Shown here piece after piece: positions 40,100-52,129 of a DNA stretch of 64,000 nucleotides. The stretch lies in the NCBI GenBank assembly GCA_024399065.1, contig JAKSIB010000001.1, forward strand, positions 124,001 through 188,000. The letters run 5' to 3'. The stretch is from Fibrobacter sp. Lineage in GTDB: Bacteria > Fibrobacterota > Fibrobacteria > Fibrobacterales > Fibrobacteraceae. The position numbers and the translations under genes were made by a program. The notes beneath the pieces are model-generated. The model saw nothing but the letters and a program-made list of their open reading frames with translations. It made no database searches and was not told the origin of the DNA. Within the stretch, counting starts at the first letter, position 1. Each line of letters begins with the position of its first letter.

Positions 40100-42436
40100 A
40101 TGGGTATGAAAAAAGAAAATTTGAAAATCATCAAGCAGACCGTTGGCTTGCTGGCTTTTGCCGCAGTTCTTGCTCTGCCTGGAATGAGTGACGCTGCAAC
40201 TGTCAAAAATCCTGTCATTTGGTCTGATTCTCCGGACCCGTCTATTGTCCGCGTGGAAGACAATTACTACATGGTGACTACCACCATGCATTATGCACCG
40301 GGTATTCCTATTTTCAAGAGTACCGATTTGGCCCAGTGGCGCACTGTTGGCTATGTGTACGAAACCCTGACCAATAACGATAACATGAACCTCAACGGTG
40401 GCAAGGATGCCTACGGTAAGGGCTCCTGGGCCTCCAGCATCCGTTATCGCGAAAGTGACGGTTACTACTACGTTTTGACTCCGTCTTATACCACCAATAA
40501 GACTCATCTTTACAAGACCAAGGATATTGAAGCCGGTCCCTGGAGTGAAATCCAGTTGCCTTTCTATCATGACCCTTCCTTGTTCTTTGATGACGATGGA
40601 ACTGCATGGGTTTTCTATGGTTCTGGCGACCAGATCAGCTATGTTCAGCTGAACAACGATGCTTCTGGCGTTAAGGCTGGTGGCCGCAGCGGTAAGGTTG
40701 GCGGCGTTAGCGTTAACAAGGTTACCGGTACCACCAATTACTATGTGCAGCAGGAAGGCTCTCACATGGAAAAGGTGAATGGCGAATATTACTTGTTCAC
40801 CATTTCCTGGCCTGCAGGCGCCTGCCGTACTGAAATTGTTTACCGTTCCAAGAGCCTTTTGGATGGCTTCTCCGGACGAATTTTCCTCCAGAGCAATGGC
40901 GTTGCCCAGGGTGGTATCTTTGATACTCCTGATGGCAAGTGGTATGCTCTCCTGTTCCGCGATTCTGGTCCTGTCGGCCGTATTTCTCACTTGGTTCCCA
41001 CCGTCTGGAAGGATGGCTGGCCGGAACCTGCTGGCGGCACCAGAAGCGCTCCCGCAACTTTGGATTTGCCCAACGATGTTGAACCGGGCTATGGCATGGT
41101 TACTTCCGATGACTTCGACGGTGACGAACTCCCGTTGGAATGGCAGTGGAACCACAACCCGGATAACTCCAAGTGGAAACTCACCGATGGCAAGCTCCGT
41201 ATTACCACTGGCCGCGTTGACAGCCGTATTACCAACGTAAAGAATATGCTGACTCAGCGTACCTTTGGCCCTAAGTGTGTTGGCCGCACCTTGGTCGATG
41301 GCGCCAACATGAAGGATGGTGACGTTGCTGGTCTCGCTGCATGGCAGGACAACAAGGGTATGGTTGCTCTCGCTAAGGAAAATGGTGGCTACAAGGTTGT
41401 AATGTACAGCGGCACCAAGGATGGTGAAAAGCGTGAAGCAACACAGAACCTTTCCGGTTCCAAGGTTTACCTCCGCGTTGACTTTGACATTCCTATCGAC
41501 AAGGGTACTGCTTCTTTCTACTACAGCGAAGATGGCAGCACCTGGAACAAGATTGGTACCAACGTTTCTTTGAGCTTCGACTTGCACATGTTCGTGGGTA
41601 ACCGTTTCGGCCTCTTCAACTGGGCAACAAAAACTGCCGGTGGTTCCGTTGACTTTGACTGGTTCAAGATTGGCGTGAACGAAAAGGACGAAATCTATCT
41701 GGACGACATTACTGCAGAACCGATTCCGCAGACTGCACACAATGCAACTCAGACTCCGTGGGCAATTCCTGGCCAGATTGAAGCTGAAGACTTCGATGAT
41801 CCGGGTAAGGGCAAGGGTGCTGCTTCCTACTCTGAAAGCGATGCCGACAACCACGGTGATAGCAAGTATCGCGATGGCACTGGCGTTGACCTGTATGCAA
41901 AGGCAACCGGCGTGGTCGTTGGCTATATCCAGAAGGGCGAATGGTTGGAATACACCATCAACGTAGCAAAGGAAGGCGACTACACTATGTTTGCTGCAGT
42001 GGCTTCTGATGGCGGCTCTAGCTTCAGCCTTTCTATCGATGGCAAGGATATTACCGAAGAAATCGCTGTTCCTGCTGCAAAGAAGGAAGAAGGTGCAGAA
42101 CAGAACTTTGATGACTATAGCAAGGTGAAAGCTAATGTGGTTCTGCCTGCTGGCGTACACGTGCTCCGCTTCACTGCAACTGCAGACTGGTTCGACGTGG
42201 ACTACATCAACTTTGCTGAAGGCAAGGATGCCGAGGATCCGGCTCCGATTTTGCCTCCGGAAGATCCTGAAGCAATTGGCCAGAGCGTGAAGGGCTTGGT
42301 TGATGTGGAAGCTTCTGCAAAGTACTTCGACCTTCGCGGAAACCGCGTGAACAAGGCTTCTGCTATGAAGGCCGGCGTTTACCTGGTGAAGACCTCCAAG
42401 GGTGCTTTCCTGGAACGCGTCGAAAAGAGCCGTTAA
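40100..42436 (+). CDS. GH43 alpha-L-arabinofuranosidase/beta-xylosidase with beta-sandwich domain and CBM6
   Basis: 778 aa. Signal peptide about 1-32. GH43 propeller about 35-330: Asp46 in SDSPDPSIVR, FYHDPSLFFDDDG (Asp) and Glu219 in VQQEGSHMEK. Next a beta-sandwich domain (about 345-545, DDFDGDELPLEWQW through DFDWFKIGV), as in GH43 enzymes with a concanavalin-like partner. Then CBM6 (about 545-705) and a terminal module (KYFDLRGNRVNKAS) about 725-778. The layout matches the characterised F. succinogenes arabinofuranosidase (GH43, a second domain, CBM6, FPm-1), so removal of arabinose from arabinoxylan is the best guess. ATG 40106 is an alternative start. Confidence 0.88.
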   Translation: MGMKKENLKIIKQTVGLLAFAAVLALPGMSDAATVKNPVIWSDSPDPSIVRVEDNYYMVTTTMHYAPGIPIFKSTDLAQWRTVGYVYETLTNNDNMNLNGGKDAYGKGSWASSIRYRESDGYYYVLTPSYTTNKTHLYKTKDIEAGPWSEIQLPFYHDPSLFFDDDGTAWVFYGSGDQISYVQLNNDASGVKAGGRSGKVGGVSVNKVTGTTNYYVQQEGSHMEKVNGEYYLFTISWPAGACRTEIVYRSKSLLDGFSGRIFLQSNGVAQGGIFDTPDGKWYALLFRDSGPVGRISHLVPTVWKDGWPEPAGGTRSAPATLDLPNDVEPGYGMVTSDDFDGDELPLEWQWNHNPDNSKWKLTDGKLRITTGRVDSRITNVKNMLTQRTFGPKCVGRTLVDGANMKDGDVAGLAAWQDNKGMVALAKENGGYKVVMYSGTKDGEKREATQNLSGSKVYLRVDFDIPIDKGTASFYYSEDGSTWNKIGTNVSLSFDLHMFVGNRFGLFNWATKTAGGSVDFDWFKIGVNEKDEIYLDDITAEPIPQTAHNATQTPWAIPGQIEAEDFDDPGKGKGAASYSESDADNHGDSKYRDGTGVDLYAKATGVVVGYIQKGEWLEYTINVAKEGDYTMFAAVASDGGSSFSLSIDGKDITEEIAVPAAKKEEGAEQNFDDYSKVKANVVLPAGVHVLRFTATADWFDVDYINFAEGKDAEDPAPILPPEDPEAIGQSVKGLVDVEASAKYFDLRGNRVNKASAMKAGVYLVKTSKGAFLERVEKSR

Positions 42437-42510
42437 TTTAGACGCTGGCGCAGCGTAAAAAATGAGGCGCGCCTCGAAATCGCCGCTTCTAGAAATTTCA
42501 TACCTCCAAT

Positions 42511-42547
42511 AAGCCTTGTCGCAAATCCCTGCGGCAGGGCTTTTTTT
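42511..42547 (+). terminator. Terminator after GH43
   Basis: AAGCCTTGTCGC paired with GCGGCAGGGCTT, 8-nt loop, then seven T. Confidence 0.8.
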
Positions 42548-42579
42548 GTTGAAATTCACGAAGAAAAAAGAAGGTCTCC

Positions 42580-42647
42580 TATGGATAACTTGTCCACGGG
42601 AATTTGTTTTAGGGTAGGGCATTTGGAAGCCTATTAAGATAATTTTT
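42580..42647 (+). promoter_or_regulatory. Regulon operator F and TA-box, before the third GH43
   Basis: Operator TATGGATAACTTGTCCACG (42580-42598), centre 42589; TAATTTTT at 42640, 51 bp further. Confidence 0.7.
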
Positions 42648-42679
42648 GAAAAAAACTGATGGGATAAATGGGAGATTCC

Positions 42680-44809
42680 ATGAAAAAAAGTTTCAAATCT
42701 GTAAAGTTGGCTGCCTCTGTCTGTGGCCTCGCGATGTTTGGCCTTGCTTCTAACGCCATGGCCGATAATCCGTTTATTCAGACTTATTATTCTCCGGACC
42801 CGGCTCCGGTTGTATTTGGCGATACTCTTTGCTCTTATTCCGGTAACGATGAAGGCGGTTCTTTCTTTACCATGCACGGTTGGCGCGTGTCCTGCACCAC
42901 CGATATGGTGAACTGGACCGATATGAATACCCTGATTCTCGAAGCGGGCGACTTTAATGGCAGCGCCAAAAAGAATGGTGACTGGGCAGCTCAGGTTATT
43001 CGCCGTAAAAATGCGGAAGGTGTTTACAAGTATTACTACTACGTAACCGTGGAATCGACCCGCGGTGGCCGCGCCATTAACGTGGCTGTGTCTGATTACA
43101 AGGAAGGCCCCTTTAAGGACGCCCTGAATGGCAAGCACTTGGCAGGCCCCAACTGGGACTACATCGACCCTACCGTATGGATCGATGACGATGGCCAGGC
43201 TTACCTCTACTGGGGTAACCCCAAGCTTTACTATTGCCCTCTTAAGGACAACATGATCGAATGTGACGGTAAGGAAAAGGTCACCGACATGGCTTCCTTT
43301 AACGGCAAGTATACCGAAGGTCCGTGGATTCACAAGCGCGGCAAGAAGTATTACATGATTTACGCTGCCGGCGGCATTCCGGAATCCATTGACTACTCCT
43401 GGAGTGATTCTCCCACCGGACCGTGGGAATACAAGGGCGTGATTATGCCTAGCGCCGAACCGGGTTCTGCCTTTACTGTTCATTCCGGCATTGTAGATTT
43501 CAAGGGCCGTAGCTTCTTCTTCTATCATAACCAGCGTCGCGTTCCCAGCGCAGGCGGCTATTCCCGTACTTCTGCTGTTGAAGAATTCACCTGGGGCGCC
43601 GACGGTACCATTCCCACTATCCGTATGACGGATGAAGGTGTTACCAAGCCTATCAAGAATCTTGACCCCTACGAAAAGGTTCAGGCAGAAACCAAGGCTT
43701 GGATGGATGGAATTACTGTTGATAAGGCCGGTGGTTACACCATCATCAAGAATGTGGATGTTGAAGGCAAGACCGTATTCCTTACCAACATGAATTCTGG
43801 TTCCTGGACTAAGGTCCGTTCTGTGGATATGGGTGATGGTGCAGACAATATTGTGGTTTGTACCAAGGGTGCATCCGGTGTCATTGAGCTTCACTCCGGT
43901 TCTGCAACAGGTCCGCTGATGTCTACCATCAATGTTCCTGCAAGCTCTGATTGGCAGGAAAGTTCTTTCCCTGTAACAGGCGCTGAAGGCGTTGCTGACC
44001 TGTATTTTGTTTTCAAGTCCGGCAACTTCAAATTTGACTACTGGTATATGGAAAGTACAGCACAGGCTGTTCCACAGGAACCGTTCTCCGGCAAGGCGGC
44101 TGCCATTCCTGGCATTATTCAGGCTGAAGAATTCGATAAGCCGGGCAAGGGCCGCGGAAATCAGTCTTTCAGCGACAAGGATGCTGAAAACCACGGCGAT
44201 AGCGACATGCGTGCCGATGACGCTCCTTCAGTTGATCTTTACAAGAAGTCCGATGACCGCGTTGTCGTAGGCTACATTCAGGAAGGTGAATGGCTGGAAT
44301 ACACGGTGGATGTTGCAGAAGCTGGCGATTATACCATGTTTGCTGCAGTCGCCTCCGATGGTGGCTCCAACTTCAGCGTGTCTATTGACGGTGAAGTTGC
44401 TGTCGAAAAATTTGATGTTCCTGCCGCCAAGAAGGAAAATGAAACCGCACAGAATTTTGATGACTATGCCAAAGTTGGTGCAAATGTGAAGTTCTCCGCT
44501 GGCAAGCATATTGTGCGCATCACTGCTACTTCCGATTGGTTTGATATAGACTACTTCAACTTTGTGAAGGGAAAGGATGCCGACGATGACAAGCCTTTGT
44601 CCGGTGAAACGGAAGCATTGCGCGGATCAGTAAAATTTGTTGTTTCTTCACAGACGTTCGACGTGTTCAATATGCTGGGCAAGAAACTTGGCACTGTGCA
44701 GCTGAATGGCGAATCTGCCAAGGAAGCCCTCTCCCAGGCTGGCTTCGGCAAGGGCGTGTACATGCTCCGTAGCGCAGGCAAGAATATGATGGTGAATACT
44801 GTCAGATAG
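42680..44809 (+). CDS. GH43 glycosidase with two CBM6-type modules
   Basis: 709 aa from ATG 42680, which follows GGGAG at the right distance; the in-frame ATG 42668 overlaps that site and is rejected. Signal peptide about 1-28. The GH43 domain (about 30-330) has Asp40 in SPDPAPVV, DPTVWIDDDG and Glu213 in YTEGPWIH. A first CBM6-like domain (about 345-465) and a typical CBM6 (about 475-645) follow, then the terminal module (about 655-709; VFNMLGKKLGTVQL). Likely an arabinofuranosidase or xylosidase. The catalytic domain is not closely similar to the two other GH43 enzymes, suggesting different side-chain specificity. Confidence 0.87.
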   Translation: MKKSFKSVKLAASVCGLAMFGLASNAMADNPFIQTYYSPDPAPVVFGDTLCSYSGNDEGGSFFTMHGWRVSCTTDMVNWTDMNTLILEAGDFNGSAKKNGDWAAQVIRRKNAEGVYKYYYYVTVESTRGGRAINVAVSDYKEGPFKDALNGKHLAGPNWDYIDPTVWIDDDGQAYLYWGNPKLYYCPLKDNMIECDGKEKVTDMASFNGKYTEGPWIHKRGKKYYMIYAAGGIPESIDYSWSDSPTGPWEYKGVIMPSAEPGSAFTVHSGIVDFKGRSFFFYHNQRRVPSAGGYSRTSAVEEFTWGADGTIPTIRMTDEGVTKPIKNLDPYEKVQAETKAWMDGITVDKAGGYTIIKNVDVEGKTVFLTNMNSGSWTKVRSVDMGDGADNIVVCTKGASGVIELHSGSATGPLMSTINVPASSDWQESSFPVTGAEGVADLYFVFKSGNFKFDYWYMESTAQAVPQEPFSGKAAAIPGIIQAEEFDKPGKGRGNQSFSDKDAENHGDSDMRADDAPSVDLYKKSDDRVVVGYIQEGEWLEYTVDVAEAGDYTMFAAVASDGGSNFSVSIDGEVAVEKFDVPAAKKENETAQNFDDYAKVGANVKFSAGKHIVRITATSDWFDIDYFNFVKGKDADDDKPLSGETEALRGSVKFVVSSQTFDVFNMLGKKLGTVQLNGESAKEALSQAGFGKGVYMLRSAGKNMMVNTVR

Positions 44810-44849
44810 TCGAATCGGTCGCACGAAAAAATTCTCACTACTCCTTATT

Positions 44850-44879
44850 GAACCCTCGCGAATGCGGGGGTTCTTTTTT
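44850..44879 (+). terminator. Terminator after the third GH43
   Basis: GAACCCTCGC/GCGGGGGTTC stem, GAAT loop, six T. Confidence 0.85.
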
Positions 44880-44896
44880 GCTTTTTGGGTCGCCGC

Positions 44897-44964
44897 CGTT
44901 GACAATCCGTCCATAGGAATGCACTGGCGAGGGTGTTTTTTGATTTGTTCTGGAAATATTTTTG
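44897..44964 (+). promoter_or_regulatory. Regulon operator G and TA-box, before the beta-helix enzyme
   Basis: Operator CGTTGACAATCCGTCCATA (44897-44915), centre 44906; TATTTTTG at 44957, 51 bp further. Confidence 0.65.
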
Positions 44965-44992
44965 TATTGGGTGTAGAAAAAAAGGATGATCT

Positions 44993-47602
44993 ATGAATAA
45001 GAAGTTCATTTTTGGTTTGATGGCATTGTTGGGCTGCGCCTCAACTTCCCTTGCTGCTACTGAATTTTTCGTTTCACCGTCGGGTAACGACGCTGCCGAA
45101 GGTACCAAGGCTGCACCTTTCAAGACCATTGAAAAGGCCCAGAAGGCTGTTCGTGCTATTAACGGCACCATGACCGATGACATTACGGTCTACCTCCGCG
45201 AAGGAACCTACGCTCTCGCAAATACAATTAAGTTTACCGAAGCCGATGGCGGTAAGAATGGCCACTATGTGCGTTATAAGGCTTTTGGTGATGAACGCCC
45301 CTTGATTACTGGCGGTATGCCTATTACCGGCTGGACCTTGCACGATGAAAAGAATAACATCTGGAAGGCGGAAGGTGTCGATGGCCGTTTCCGTCAGCTT
45401 TACGTGAATAATCGTAAGGCAGTCCGCGCTTGTTTCCCCAATGTGATTGCTGCAAGCGACAAGGGCCTTGGCGGTTTTGACCATGACTTTGTGCGCCTTA
45501 CCAAGGTGGACTCTACCGGCCGCGCCTTTGACGTGAATGCCGACTACATCAAGAATATCAAGAATATCGAAGATGTTGAAATCCACTTGATGATCGCCTG
45601 GTCCGAAAACATTTTGCGCCTTGAAAAGGCCCAAGTGAACGGCGGTACCGCAAAGCTTATTCCCAAGGATCCGGAACGTACCAAGTTGTTCCATCGCGCA
45701 TACCCCATGCTGGGTACCGCCTTCATGAGCAATCCGCCCAAGCAGCAGGCTTTCTATCTTGAAAACTCCTACGACTTGATCGATGCGGAAGGGGAATGGT
45801 ACCTGGACGAAAAGACCCACACTTTGTATTACAAGCCCCGTTCTGGTGAAAGCATGGCTTCCGCCAATGTGGTTGCTCCCCGCATCAATACTTTGTTCAG
45901 TGTCTTGGGTAAGGATACCAAGACCAAGGTGGGCTACATGGCTTTCGAAGGCTTGACCTTTGCCCACTCCAACTACACCCGCCCCAGCGAAGAAGGCTTC
46001 CTGGATTTGCAGGCAGCCAACTTCAATGTGGATGTCTTGCCGGATCCGGGTCGCGGAAACTGGGAAAAGCTGAACAGTAACAAGTATTTGCTGTGGCGCC
46101 CCGATGCCGCCTTCCGTGTAGAAAATGCCCATCACTTTTTGGTGCAGGGTTGCGTCTTCTCCCAGATTGCAGCTACTGGCCTTGATTTTGTTAGCGGAAC
46201 AAACGACGACTTGATTCAGGGCAACGCCTTCTTTGAAGTGGGTGCCGCTGGCATTATGCTGGGCAAGTTTGCTCCCGACTCCCTCAGCGAAATTCATGAA
46301 GGTTACAACCCCTCTGACAAGGACGAGATCAGCACCCGCGATACCATCAAGAACAATCTGGTGACAAACGTGACCAACGAACATCAGGGTGCCGTAGGTA
46401 TTGGCGCTGGCTACCCCCGTTACGTTGTCATTGAACATAACGAAGTTTCCTACACCTACTACTCTGGAATTTCTGTTGGCTTTGGCTGGACCAAGAAGGA
46501 AACTGCCATGACCAACAATCACATCAACTGGAACAACATCCATCACATTGCCCGCTTGCTATGCGACTCCGGTCCGATCTACACCTTGTCCAACCAGGGC
46601 ACCGGCAGCGAAATCCAGCACAACTACATTCACGACAATGGAACTTCCAAGTGGGCGGACTACTGGAATGTGCCCATCTATTTGGACGAAGGCTCCAGCG
46701 GCTTTACTGTGAAGGAAAACGTGTTCAAGAATTCTCCCGCAGGTGTGGGCCAGAACCAGGCTGGACAAAATACTCTTCAGCAGACCAACGACTACTACAG
46801 CGCCGACGTTGTGAATAATGCAGGCATCGAAAAGTCTTTCCAGTACATTCGCGAAATCAAGGAAATTCCTATGGCTGATTTTACTGGCGCCATGACTCAG
46901 GAACCCTTCAAGTCTGTAATGACTTTGCCGGGCAAGATTGAGCTGGAAGATTATGATAACGGTGGCAGTGGCGTTGCTTACTCTGATAACGATCTTGAAA
47001 ATCAGGGCAAGGTATACCGTGAAGACGGTGTTGACGTTGTTGGCCTCGAATGTGCCGATACTTTGAACACTGTTGATTGCAAGGGCTACGCCATTGGTTA
47101 CACCAATCCGGGCGAATGGATGGAATACTCTATTAAGGCAGAATCTTCTGCTGAATATATGTTCCGTGCCCGTGTCGCAAGTGGTCTTGATGTGGCAAGC
47201 TTTATGCTGTTCGTTGACGGGTCCGCAGTGACCGATACCGTCAAGATTCCTCAGGGTGAAGACTGGGTAACCTATACCGAAATTGATGGCAAGACTGCCA
47301 TGATCGAAAAGGGTGAACACATTCTCCGCGTGAAGATCACCGGTACCTATGGCAACCTTGACTGGATTCAGTTCGCCTTGACTGAGGATGATCTTGCAAT
47401 TAAGCCTGCTTATCACGTGAACTTCTTCGAAGGCGCTCAGCAGTATCGTGTATACAACATGAACGGCGCTCTTCTCGGAAGCGTTTACGCCGACTCTCAT
47501 GAGGTGATGGCCAAGACCCGTCAGTTCGTAAAGCAGAGCGGTATGTACGTTGTGAAGGCTGCTCGCGGTAATCAAATGTTCCGCGTCAACGTGATGAAAT
47601 AG
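44993..47602 (+). CDS. Right-handed beta-helix glycosidase (GH141-like) with CBM6
   Basis: 869 aa. Signal peptide about 1-22. The catalytic part (about 23-640) begins FFVSPSGNDAAEGTKAAPFKTIEKA, continues with FRQLYVNNRKAVRACFPN, and has repeated coils such as ATGLDFVSGTNDDLIQGNAF; this matches the parallel beta-helix fold and, most closely by eye, GH141 (fucosidase or xylanase members are known). GH120 is an alternative. Catalytic residues could not be assigned. CBM6 covers about 640-800 and the terminal module about 810-869. It would act on a substituted xylan or fucosylated side chain. Confidence 0.72.
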   Translation: MNKKFIFGLMALLGCASTSLAATEFFVSPSGNDAAEGTKAAPFKTIEKAQKAVRAINGTMTDDITVYLREGTYALANTIKFTEADGGKNGHYVRYKAFGDERPLITGGMPITGWTLHDEKNNIWKAEGVDGRFRQLYVNNRKAVRACFPNVIAASDKGLGGFDHDFVRLTKVDSTGRAFDVNADYIKNIKNIEDVEIHLMIAWSENILRLEKAQVNGGTAKLIPKDPERTKLFHRAYPMLGTAFMSNPPKQQAFYLENSYDLIDAEGEWYLDEKTHTLYYKPRSGESMASANVVAPRINTLFSVLGKDTKTKVGYMAFEGLTFAHSNYTRPSEEGFLDLQAANFNVDVLPDPGRGNWEKLNSNKYLLWRPDAAFRVENAHHFLVQGCVFSQIAATGLDFVSGTNDDLIQGNAFFEVGAAGIMLGKFAPDSLSEIHEGYNPSDKDEISTRDTIKNNLVTNVTNEHQGAVGIGAGYPRYVVIEHNEVSYTYYSGISVGFGWTKKETAMTNNHINWNNIHHIARLLCDSGPIYTLSNQGTGSEIQHNYIHDNGTSKWADYWNVPIYLDEGSSGFTVKENVFKNSPAGVGQNQAGQNTLQQTNDYYSADVVNNAGIEKSFQYIREIKEIPMADFTGAMTQEPFKSVMTLPGKIELEDYDNGGSGVAYSDNDLENQGKVYREDGVDVVGLECADTLNTVDCKGYAIGYTNPGEWMEYSIKAESSAEYMFRARVASGLDVASFMLFVDGSAVTDTVKIPQGEDWVTYTEIDGKTAMIEKGEHILRVKITGTYGNLDWIQFALTEDDLAIKPAYHVNFFEGAQQYRVYNMNGALLGSVYADSHEVMAKTRQFVKQSGMYVVKAARGNQMFRVNVMK

Positions 47603-47607
47603 TTTTT

Positions 47608-47648
47608 AAAGGGCGGATTTCCTGCCAAAAATGAGGAATTTTCGCCCT
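47608..47648 (+). terminator. Hairpin after the beta-helix gene
   Basis: AGGGCG...TTTCCT paired with AGGAA...CGCCCT around a central loop; no strong T run, so it is a weak terminator or mRNA end protector. Confidence 0.45.
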
Positions 47649-47659
47649 ATATTCCTTGC

Positions 47660-47727
47660 CATTGACAAGTTATCCATGAGAATAGTTGAAAAGACAAAAC
47701 TTTTGGTTTAAACTTTTGGTAACTTTG
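47660..47727 (+). promoter_or_regulatory. Orphan regulon operator H and TA-box without a gene
   Basis: Operator CATTGACAAGTTATCCATG (47660-47678), centre 47669; TAACTTTG at 47720, 51 bp further. The following transcript (about 47735 on) has a ribosome-site-like AAGGA but no start codon before the terminator at 47773. Confidence 0.65.
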
Positions 47728-47772
47728 TCGTGTAAACGTTAAGGAATAAAAGTTTCCTACATCACACCCGAA

Positions 47773-47808
47773 GGCACCCTGGGCAATCCCGCCCGGGGTG
47801 TCTTTTTT
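47773..47808 (+). terminator. Terminator of the orphan transcription unit
   Basis: GGCACCCTGGGC/GCCCGGGGTGTC stem with a 6-nt loop and six T, within 50 bp of the orphan promoter. Confidence 0.85.
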
Positions 47809-47866
47809 GTGTCGAAAATTTTTCGACCATCAGCCGTCAATTATCCCTTGGAAAAAAGTGTTGTGG

Positions 47867-51853
<3,987 letters not shown>

Positions 51854-51912
51854 TAAGCGCCTAGCAAAAAAGTTGCTCCTATTCATAATCCCGTTTCCTA
51901 GAGATTATGAAG

Positions 51913-51943
51913 AAAAAGTCACCGGTTCGCCGGTGGCTTTTTT
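51913..51943 (+). terminator. Terminator after GH2
   Basis: AAAAGTCACCGG/CCGGTGGCTTTT stem, TTCG loop, T run. Confidence 0.85.
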
Positions 51944-52030
51944 ATGCTCCGGGTCGATGGAAAGTTCCGCGCTTTTTGAAAACTACACCTTTGAAAACCT
52001 TGCAAAAATGGTTTGTAGGAATCGCGAACC

Positions 52031-52098
52031 CTTTGACAAACTGTCCATGAGACTTTGTTCATAGCTGTTGGAATCATGGTTTTGAAGGGGTATCTTTA
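52031..52098 (+). promoter_or_regulatory. Regulon operator J and TA-box, before GH95
   Basis: Operator CTTTGACAAACTGTCCATG (52031-52049), centre 52040; TATCTTTA at 52091, 51 bp further. Confidence 0.65.
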
Positions 52099-52129
52099 TG
52101 CTTGTGAATGTGGGCAAAAAGAGGTCTTT

